Shown piece by piece: positions 57,882-64,000 of a DNA stretch of 64,000 nt (the first letter of the stretch is position 1; every line of letters starts with the position of its first letter). The stretch covers positions 930,001-994,000 of the forward strand of contig NZ_CP118269.1 of assembly GCF_030062155.1 (NCBI RefSeq). Reading direction: 5' to 3'. Source of the DNA: Pantoea sp. Lij88. Its GTDB lineage: Bacteria; Pseudomonadota; Gammaproteobacteria; Enterobacterales; Enterobacteriaceae. The translations under genes were made by a program, and so were the position numbers. The notes under the pieces are model-generated. The model did not search any database. It was not told the DNA's origin and saw nothing but the letters and a program-made list of their open reading frames with translations.

Positions 57882-58229
57882 TGCTTCAGACATATTTGAT
57901 ATTAGTTGGAAGATATCGCACTGAATCGCCACAGATCACCTATGCACTTAAAGAAACGAAAATGTAGCATATGCAGGAATGCTCATATCGGCTATAACCC
58001 CTCTCTCTGGAGGGGGGCTGTTCTCATTTTGTTCTTGCGCTTGTTTACAAATTCTGGGATCTTTATCGTTAATAAATTAGGAGTAAACACAGTGGCTTAT
58101 CAATAGCTTGTGTTGTTACTGGAACGCTGAGTTGTAAACCTTAGTGGCGCGAGATTCATTCTCTCGTTGCACTTATTTGAATGTAGATGACGGTAAGGAC
58201 ATCGAAATAAATCGGACGGGATTTAGGAA
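57882..58229. other. spacer between Gabija and the ABC-3C cassette
   Basis: About 350 bp. A 66-codon frame (57,906-58,106) has no family match or RBS and is probably chance. The promoter of the ABC-3C cassette should be here. Confidence 0.4.
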
Positions 58230-59009
58230 ATGGCCAAAGCAAGGATCAAGTACCATGCTAACGAGCATAGCATTTTGTATGGGGAAACAGGGGGATGTTG
58301 CCCGCTCTGTAGACTATCTATGATGTTTAAAAAGGCAAACTCTAAACATCCAACTATCGGTTATGAGATTGCTCACATTTATCCTTTAAACCCGAACCCT
58401 GCACAAGCAAAAGCTTTGGAACGATATTCAGCTCCAGATGATATTAATGCTCTTGATAACGTGATTCTACTGTGTCCAACTTGTCACACAAAGTATGACA
58501 AAGATTTTAAGATTGAAGAATACTCTAGGCTCCGTGATATTAAAGATGGCTTTCTTAGCGAGACGCAGGCAAGGCTTACCGCATCCCAGTATGTCCTTCA
58601 GGATGAGGTTAAAGAGATATTGGATCTTATAGCTACTGGTGATGAAAGTTATGGGGACCTGTCTGAAACTAAACTCGATGTTAGTTCACTAAATGAAAAG
58701 CTTAAGACCGGTATCAGTCCTTTACAAAAGAGAGAGATTCGGAAAAACGTTATCGATTTTTTCGTACCAATCAGAAACCATATTCGTCTAATCGAGCAGC
58801 GGGATCAGGCGGCGATAAGAATATTGCAGAATCAAATAAATTCATATTATCTAGTTATGGAAAGGCTGCATCCCGAAAACAAAGATCTTATTTTTAACTA
58901 TATCTCAACATGGATATGTTCAAGAACAGGAAAATCTCTTTTAGCATCTCAAATCCTTGCTTCTTTTTTTGTTCAAAATTGTGAGGTATTCGATGCTAAT
59001 TCCAACTAA
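58230..59009 (+). CDS. HNH-nuclease effector of an ABC-3C system
   Basis: 259 residues. Zinc knuckle CCPLCRLSM (about residue 22) and CPTCHTKYD (about 82) surround the HNH centre (YEIAHIYPLNPNP; DNVILLCPTCHTKYD). The C-terminal 150 residues are helical (LREL-like IRKNVIDFFVPIRNHIRLIE, YISTWICSRTGKSLLASQIL), matching the C-terminal adaptor domain common to ABC-3C effectors. An AGGA site precedes the ATG. In these three-component systems the nuclease is released when the ATPase senses a target; the trigger is unknown. Confidence 0.82.
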   Translation: MAKARIKYHANEHSILYGETGGCCPLCRLSMMFKKANSKHPTIGYEIAHIYPLNPNPAQAKALERYSAPDDINALDNVILLCPTCHTKYDKDFKIEEYSRLRDIKDGFLSETQARLTASQYVLQDEVKEILDLIATGDESYGDLSETKLDVSSLNEKLKTGISPLQKREIRKNVIDFFVPIRNHIRLIEQRDQAAIRILQNQINSYYLVMERLHPENKDLIFNYISTWICSRTGKSLLASQILASFFVQNCEVFDANSN

Positions 59010-59217
59010 GTTTACAACGCTTGAAGAGTCCACTATTTTCAAAATGCATGTAATTTTAGAGAATGAAGAAAAAAGCGAGATATTATCTAATTTGTTAGTT
59101 AGAACTGCGGGAAGGTTCCAGGATGTTTCAGAGTGTCTACATGCTTTAGACATCCTTTATGTTTTAGGTTTGATTGATTTTGATATCTCGACTGGAACGA
59201 TAAATTATGCTGACTAA
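58993..59217 (+). CDS. ABC-3C middle component
   Basis: 74 residues, MLIPTKFTTLEESTIFKMHV, ILENEEKSEILSNLLVRTAG, RFQDVSECLHALDILYVLGL, ending IDFDISTGTINYAD. A small winged-helix-like adaptor that bridges the effector and the ATPase; the form matches the MC6-type middle component. Start ATG 58993 has GAGG 5 nt upstream and overlaps the HNH gene by 17 bp; its 3' end overlaps the ATPase start by 11 bp. Confidence 0.8.
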   Translation: MLIPTKFTTLEESTIFKMHVILENEEKSEILSNLLVRTAGRFQDVSECLHALDILYVLGLIDFDISTGTINYAD

Positions 59218-60826
59218 AATAATCTGTTCATTATTAAATCGTGGTGAAATATCTTTTCATGCTGGGTTGAATGTTATTCTTGGTGATGATGATGCCAAAA
59301 ATTCCATTGGAAAATCTTCTGCATTAATGATAATTGATTTTGCTATGGGAGGAACGTCACTGCTGGAGGATAAGGCTGGTATTATCAAGTCAATGGGGCA
59401 TCATGCCTATATTTTTGGATTTGATTTTAATGGGGTGAAGTCTTTTTTCAGTCGTTCAACTAATGAACCGAGTATTATCCTGGTTTGTACTAAGGACTAT
59501 CAAGTTACAGGTAAGATAAGTATTGAGGAATACACGGCTAAACTTAAAAAGTTATATGATTTAGAATATTTAAGAAATAGCTTCCGCTCGCTGGTGAGTC
59601 CTTTTAGTCGAATCTGGAATAAAGGTGCTTTGGACCCAGAACAACCATTTTTCAGTGATGCTAGAGAGGCCGCAGGAGTTGCTATTGGACGACTTATCGA
59701 TCTTTTTGAACGTTCAGATGATATAGCTGAAGAGAAATCTATTCTGGATGCACATAATGAAAGAAAAAAAATCATTTCTAAGTCGATGAGTGAGGAAATA
59801 ATACCTAAGATTAATAAAACTCAATACAAGGCCAATCAAAGTATTATTACTAGTAAGATGAATACTATTGAAGCTTTAAAGCAGGGGTTTACAGGAGCTC
59901 TTAGTGCTTATGAAGCACTTTTCGATGAGAGCCTACGTAAACTGCAACAGCAGCAAAATCAACTGGCTAACCAACGAAACGAAATACTGACAAAAAAAGA
60001 CCGTATCGAACGAGATCTCTTAGGGATAACACCGAAATTGAGTGCTAATATTGCTCTTGTTCAGGAGTTTTTCCCCAATGTTGATGCTAAACGACTTGAA
60101 CTGGTTGAGTCTTTTCACCAAAATATTAGTAAAACGGTCCAGAAAGAGCTTAGGAAGGATCTTGCTTCATATTCTGAGCATATATCAAATCTCAATGTTG
60201 AAATTAGCGATTTAGAGGACAATATACGTACCAGTTTAGCTTCCAAAGGAACACCGGATGACTTGTTTGCTCGAGTTTTTGAGCTAAAAGAGTTTGTGGA
60301 CAAAGCCTCTGAAGAGAACAAGTTTTATGATAAAAAAGAAGCTATTAAGAGAGATGTATCTTTATCAAAAAAACGTCTGGAAGATATCTACGACAGTATT
60401 TTTCTTGATATTGAGACTTCATTGAATAAAAAACTGAAAGGCTTCAATCAAGTTGTTTATGGGCCGAAGCGAAATGCGTCGCAACTTAGAATAAAAAGTG
60501 CAAGTTCATTCAGTTTTATCTCTCCTGAAGACACAGGTACCGGGAAGGCTTACGCTGGTTTAGTTGGCTTTGATCTCGCTATGCTTTCACTCACTCATCT
60601 ACCATTCATCATCCATGACTCGGTGCTCTACAAGAATATTGAGGTGCCAGCGACAAGAAACATCATTCGAATATTAGCATCAGTGAAGCGTAAGCAGATA
60701 TTCCTTGCGTTTGATGAAGCACCAAAATTTGGGGCGATGGCAGAGGGAATATTGCGTACTCACACTGTGCTTAAATTGAGCGATAATGAATTGTTATACA
60801 ATAAGGACTGGAGAGAGCAGCAATAA
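59207..60826 (+). CDS. DUF2326 SMC-like ABC ATPase of the ABC-3C system
   Basis: 539 residues. The N-terminal half-site is an unusual Walker A, LGDDDAKNSIGKSSALMII (about 28-40). A long coiled coil runs from about 200 to 400 (KLQQQQNQLANQRNEILTKK, LNVEISDLEDNIRTSLASK). The C-terminal ATPase half has the signature-like SFISPEDTGTGKAYAGLVGF, Walker B-like LPFIIHDSVLYKNIE, and H-loop-like KQIFLAFDEAPKFGAMAEG. This is the RecN/SMC-like DUF2326 family that senses nucleic acids in ABC-3C. The operon is complete. Confidence 0.85.
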   Translation: MLTKIICSLLNRGEISFHAGLNVILGDDDAKNSIGKSSALMIIDFAMGGTSLLEDKAGIIKSMGHHAYIFGFDFNGVKSFFSRSTNEPSIILVCTKDYQVTGKISIEEYTAKLKKLYDLEYLRNSFRSLVSPFSRIWNKGALDPEQPFFSDAREAAGVAIGRLIDLFERSDDIAEEKSILDAHNERKKIISKSMSEEIIPKINKTQYKANQSIITSKMNTIEALKQGFTGALSAYEALFDESLRKLQQQQNQLANQRNEILTKKDRIERDLLGITPKLSANIALVQEFFPNVDAKRLELVESFHQNISKTVQKELRKDLASYSEHISNLNVEISDLEDNIRTSLASKGTPDDLFARVFELKEFVDKASEENKFYDKKEAIKRDVSLSKKRLEDIYDSIFLDIETSLNKKLKGFNQVVYGPKRNASQLRIKSASSFSFISPEDTGTGKAYAGLVGFDLAMLSLTHLPFIIHDSVLYKNIEVPATRNIIRILASVKRKQIFLAFDEAPKFGAMAEGILRTHTVLKLSDNELLYNKDWREQQ

Positions 60827-61002
60827 CTTGCTGCGTTATTAGCATTGTGTAAATGCTCTAAAAAGTTTTTGATGAAAGTTTGGTTAACACTGGCACCTTA
60901 AATCTGAGCTAATACGTCCAAGCTAATAGTTTTCTGTTTATTAGCGCAGATGTTGAAAAAAGCCTGAAACTTCCCAGGCCTGTTCATGAATGAAAGCAGA
61001 TA

Positions 61003-61726
61003 CCCGAGGTTAAGCGCCTGAAGTCGCTTGAGGAAGAGAACGCCAGACTCAAGAAGCTGCTTGCCGATGCTGGATAATGAGGCACTTCAGGTGGCTCTGG
61101 GGCGAAAGTACTGATGACAGACCAGAAGCGGGAAGCCGTTGAGTTTATGTGTGATGCGACCGGTCTGTCGCAACGTCGTGCCTGCAGGCTTACAGGTTTG
61201 TCCCTGTCGACCTGCCGCTATGAGGCTCAGCGTCCGGCGGCTGATGTGCATTTATCAGAGCGCATCACTAAGCTGGCACTGGAGCGCAGGTGTTTTGGCT
61301 ACCGCCGTATCTGGCAGTTACTGTGCCGTGAAGGCCTTCATGTTAATCACAAGCGCGTGTATCCGGCGACGATAAGAACGGACCAGGGGCCGGAGTTCAC
61401 CTGCCGCGCACTGGATCAGTGGGCCTTTGAGCATGGTGTTGAGTTACGCTTAATCCAGCCGGGCAAGCCAACGCAGAGCGGATTTATTGAGAGCTTTAAC
61501 GACGATTTCGCGATGAATGTCTGAATGAGCACTGGTTCAGCGATATCGTTCACGGCAGGAAAATCATTAATGACTGGCGGCAGGATTATAACGAGTGTCG
61601 TCCACATTCAGCCCTGAATTATCAAACGTCATCAGAGTTTGCAGCACGGTGGTGAAATGAAAAATGTGAAGGTAAACAAACCGACATTACTAACTGACGG
61701 TTGTATCTAATACTGGTGGCAGGTCA
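61003..61726 (+). mobile_element. truncated IS3-family insertion sequence (copy 2)
   Basis: The 5' part is missing: similarity begins inside orfA (VKRLKSLEEENARLKKLLAD) at about 61,003. The right end, read as complement, is TGACCTGCCACCAGTATTAG and closely matches the left end of copy 1 (32,961). It is in the opposite orientation to copy 1. Confidence 0.85.
61114..61640 (+). pseudogene. IS3-family transposase orfB, internal deletion and frameshift
   Basis: GLSQRRACRLTGLSLST and YRRIWQLLCREGLHVNHKRV match copy 1, then the frame jumps from NHKRVY straight to PATIRTDQGPEFTCRALDQW. The region with the first two catalytic Asp residues (about 85 codons) is deleted. Further on, FIESFNDDFAMNV ends early by a frameshift; NEHWFSD-like codons continue out of frame. 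No transposition activity expected. Confidence 0.85.
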
Positions 61727-62188
61727 ACAGCCATACTCAAATCCACGCCGTTCAGCATCACTGAATCGATACAAGTTTAAACTCATCGAGGCAGTAACTG
61801 TCTCTTTGTGTCAAGAGTTGACGTTCACGAACGACCGGTTCTTACTGGAGCTATGGAGACACATTTTTAAGCGTCAGCAGTATCGGAAATATGGACGAAA
61901 ACTATGCTGTTGCGTAAATTCCAGATTTGCGAGGCTGCCAAACACTGACACATTTTACGTAGTAACGTAAATTGCAAATCGGCGCATGCATTCTCACATT
62001 GGGGGAATCTAAAGCGGACGCTTATGAGGGTATCGGCCAGTTAATCTTTACAGTCTTGACTTCTAATAATTACATGCACTAGCTACCATGCAGGTGAGTG
62101 GTTACTATCGTGAAGCCGCACTTCCACCTGTCGTACCCAGCTTATCAGCGTTTAGCTGGCTGGTCCTAACTCGAGAGAGAGAAAGCAT
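61727..62188. other. spacer before the STAND NTPase gene
   Basis: About 460 bp. An open frame of 89 codons (61,701-61,970) crosses the IS end and has no family match. A candidate promoter TTGACT (62,056-62,061) with TAGCTA 18 bp on, at 62,080, is weak. The sequence ACGTAGTAACGTAAATT near 61,955 is partly palindromic. Confidence 0.4.
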
Positions 62189-64000
62189 ATGCAGTCAGAT
62201 CTTATTAAAAAAAGAATCATTGGTAACCTAATCGGCGAGGTCGTCGAGCTGGATGCTTCTTCTCTCGAAATCGTTGGACATAGTCTCATTGAATTGCTCG
62301 AGGAAAATCGCCTAATCCATCACGGGCTCAATAAAGAATATAGGCCTGTTGGATACACTGTCGACACCTTTTCGCAAGGTTTCACGGTCGCCGGTGAATA
62401 CAGCGCAGAGAAAGAGTACTTCCATGGCAAGGTTAGCAAAGCGTCAGCCGGGCAAGATACAGAGGGCGACAATCCCGAAGCCCCCGTTACGACTTACGCT
62501 AAGATCGAGAAAGATGTTCAGCATGTCCTTGACCATGCAGCAGGTAAGTTGCCCCAAAAAATCTATCTGATATGTAGCCAGGAGGAGCCAGAATCTTTTC
62601 GCGCGAAATTCAATTGCACGGCGATCGCTCAGGAGCATGGAGAGCGTCTTAACATTCTTGATGCACGCGAGTTGGCAAGGCTAATCTTCGAGTTCTCCAC
62701 GCAGAATCACACGGCTGCTGCTTTCTATACCGGTTTTTTCCCTGGTTTTTCCCAAGACCTCGACAACTATGCCTATTATGGCAAGGCTCCTGCATCATGT
62801 GAAAATCACGTCTCCGATGCTGCTGTGGTGGTTGCAATACGCGACCACTTCGCTCAGGGAAACCGTGTTTGTCTACTAACCGGCATCAGCGGCTCTGGTA
62901 AGACGCAGGCGACTATCGACTACCTGCATCAGGAAGGTTCGCGTTACGAAAACTACTTATGGATCTCTGGGGGGGACTGGAAGCCGGACTCCTCGCTAAG
63001 TTCAGTTCAACGCGCTAGAGGTGGCGTCGCTGTTAATGTGGCGGGCATCTTCAATAACTATAAGACGTTGCTTGTTATCGACAGCTTGGAGCGTGAGTTA
63101 GTCGAGAACTCACTTGATGATCTCTCGAAGGGGTTCGAGCGAGGTGGTCATGTAATAGTAACTTCACAGCTCAATCCAGCGAGCAAATCAGTGCTTCATA
63201 TGCCTACAGCCTCGGTGGAGGTGGCTGCCGCCATTTTGGGCGAGGACAGTAATAGGCTAAGTGCAACAGCAGCAAAATTTATCGAGGCTTGTAGATTCTC
63301 CCCCCTTATTCTCGCAACTGTTCGTAAGCTGGTCGAAGCCGAAAACGTACCGCGCGAAGAAGTCTATGAAGAAATACTCGCCGAACCGCAGGTCATTTCA
63401 GATAGTAATGGCGCAGCAATTATGGGCAATATCTTGCAGAGATTGGACTCAAGATATCTCCTTGGTCTGGAAAAGATTGCAAACTCTGGATCATTCTCGA
63501 ATGACGCCAAGTTTCTCGGGCATTTCCTAGGGCACGCCGTAAAGTTTCACCTTCAGCGTCTGTCGATACTAAAACCTGCAGTCGCGCCAGGGCTTCTGTC
63601 TGTGCACGACCTCATCTGCCAAGCCGTTCGTGACAAACCAGATGTCGAACTCATTGCCACCGCCGTTTCGCAGTATGTTGAAAAGCACTCGGGGGAGATG
63701 CTCCCTAGTGTAATTCGACAGATTCACTTATGCACATCTCAGCTTACGGAAAGCTATAAGCGACGTCAGACCCAGCAGCCAGATTGGCTGACTTACGCTT
63801 TGTTGCAACTGGATAGTGGCCGTAATCTTGTAAAAGATCAGGAACTTCATCGCCGAAGTATTCACTGCGGAGCGCCATTGCAAGAGCTGCTTTGTGTCAT
63901 CGATGCGCAAGAGGCATTTGCCTATTCACTGGATCATGACGCTCGACTTCAGTACTTCGGTGCTTGTGCAGAAGAATATGGCAAGGCTCAGCAAGGAGAT
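62189..64000 (+). CDS. large STAND-type NTPase, probable defence protein (runs off right edge)
   Basis: 604 codons open to the window edge without a stop. The ATG follows a GAGAGAGA site. The N-terminal 140 residues may be a PD-(D/E)xK-like nuclease (YRPVGYTVDTFSQGF, VAGEYSAEKEYFHGKV, then KIYLICSQEEPESF), which is inference. The P-loop VCLLTGISGSGKTQATIDYL lies at about 227-246 and Walker B TLLVIDSLERELVEN at about 293. The sensor-like RGGHVIVTSQLNPAS and winged-helix-like FIEACRFSPLILATVRKLVE follow. Beyond about 420 it becomes helical, as in STAND sensor regions (LLSVHDLICQAVRDKPDVEL). It resembles Avs-like anti-phage NTPases in layout. Confidence 0.8.
   Translation, partial: MQSDLIKKRIIGNLIGEVVELDASSLEIVGHSLIELLEENRLIHHGLNKEYRPVGYTVDTFSQGFTVAGEYSAEKEYFHGKVSKASAGQDTEGDNPEAPVTTYAKIEKDVQHVLDHAAGKLPQKIYLICSQEEPESFRAKFNCTAIAQEHGERLNILDARELARLIFEFSTQNHTAAAFYTGFFPGFSQDLDNYAYYGKAPASCENHVSDAAVVVAIRDHFAQGNRVCLLTGISGSGKTQATIDYLHQEGSRYENYLWISGGDWKPDSSLSSVQRARGGVAVNVAGIFNNYKTLLVIDSLERELVENSLDDLSKGFERGGHVIVTSQLNPASKSVLHMPTASVEVAAAILGEDSNRLSATAAKFIEACRFSPLILATVRKLVEAENVPREEVYEEILAEPQVISDSNGAAIMGNILQRLDSRYLLGLEKIANSGSFSNDAKFLGHFLGHAVKFHLQRLSILKPAVAPGLLSVHDLICQAVRDKPDVELIATAVSQYVEKHSGEMLPSVIRQIHLCTSQLTESYKRRQTQQPDWLTYALLQLDSGRNLVKDQELHRRSIHCGAPLQELLCVIDAQEAFAYSLDHDARLQYFGACAEEYGKAQQGD

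Noticed and set aside
57906..58106. 66-codon ORF between gajB and the HNH gene
   Set aside because: No RBS, no recognisable domain, and composition like the non-coding flanks.
61701..61970. 89-codon ORF right of IS copy 2
   Set aside because: It starts inside the IS end and continues into spacer sequence; no family match, so a chance frame is more likely.

Overview
The window looks like a chromosome segment from an Erwiniaceae/Enterobacterales bacterium, most likely Pantoea or a close relative. This rests on protein-level resemblance to E. coli K-12 orthologues and on a conserved gene order: emrB-emrA-emrR-ygaY, nrdFEIH, ygaM and ygaC. The genus is inferred and was not checked against any database. 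Roughly positions 1-32,100 are GC-rich, ordered core or near-core genes. From about 32,100 to the right edge the sequence turns A+T-richer and patchy, and is full of broken mobile elements and defence-type genes.

Core part. The EmrAB drug efflux pump and its repressor EmrR (1-2051) are followed by a YgaY-type MFS exporter. In E. coli proVWX lies next, but here there is only a 78-bp tandem repeat of hairpins. Then come the class Ib ribonucleotide reductase operon nrdHIEF, with a consensus promoter and two NrdR-box-like sites, ygaM, ygaC, and mmuPM for S-methylmethionine use with MetJ-like boxes in the leader. A lipoprotein, speG and a five-gene peptide/opine-type ABC importer follow. The Mg2+ P-type ATPase gene mgtA has a 427-nt leader with two candidate leader peptides and is followed by a 28-residue MgtR-like membrane peptide. 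Next are a RIO1-type kinase, a cold-shock-domain protein, a YmjA-like protein and the four-gene Anbu cluster (ATP-grasp, alpha-E, transglutaminase, Anbu). A Fur-box promoter then drives a periplasmic iron-chelate binding protein and a CirA-like TonB receptor, and an OFA-family MFS transporter ends this part.

Accessory part. Two decayed IS3-family copies in opposite orientation (32,961-34,183 and about 61,003-61,726) bracket about 27 kb. Inside, from left to right, are a Dam-type adenine methylase with a ParB-like partner, a multiply frameshifted integrase, and an IS66 remnant that encloses a 1105-residue PLD-like protein. Then comes a CP4-57/yfj-type block: broken cbtA, cbeA/yfjZ, ypjJ, radC-like yfjY, klcA-like yfjX, yfjQ, small and secreted proteins, a yfjJ-like gene, yfjI and alpA. 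After an unknown 412-residue protein comes a Gabija-type GajA/GajB pair. Last is a three-gene ABC-3C cassette (HNH effector, middle component, DUF2326 ATPase).

Past the second IS3 remnant, a large STAND-type NTPase gene runs off the right edge. It is open over 604 codons and is probably another anti-phage gene. The right half is therefore best read as a defence island assembled by repeated insertion and decay. The least described candidates are the Dam/ParB pair, the PLD protein inside IS66 debris, the 412-residue orphan and the terminal NTPase.
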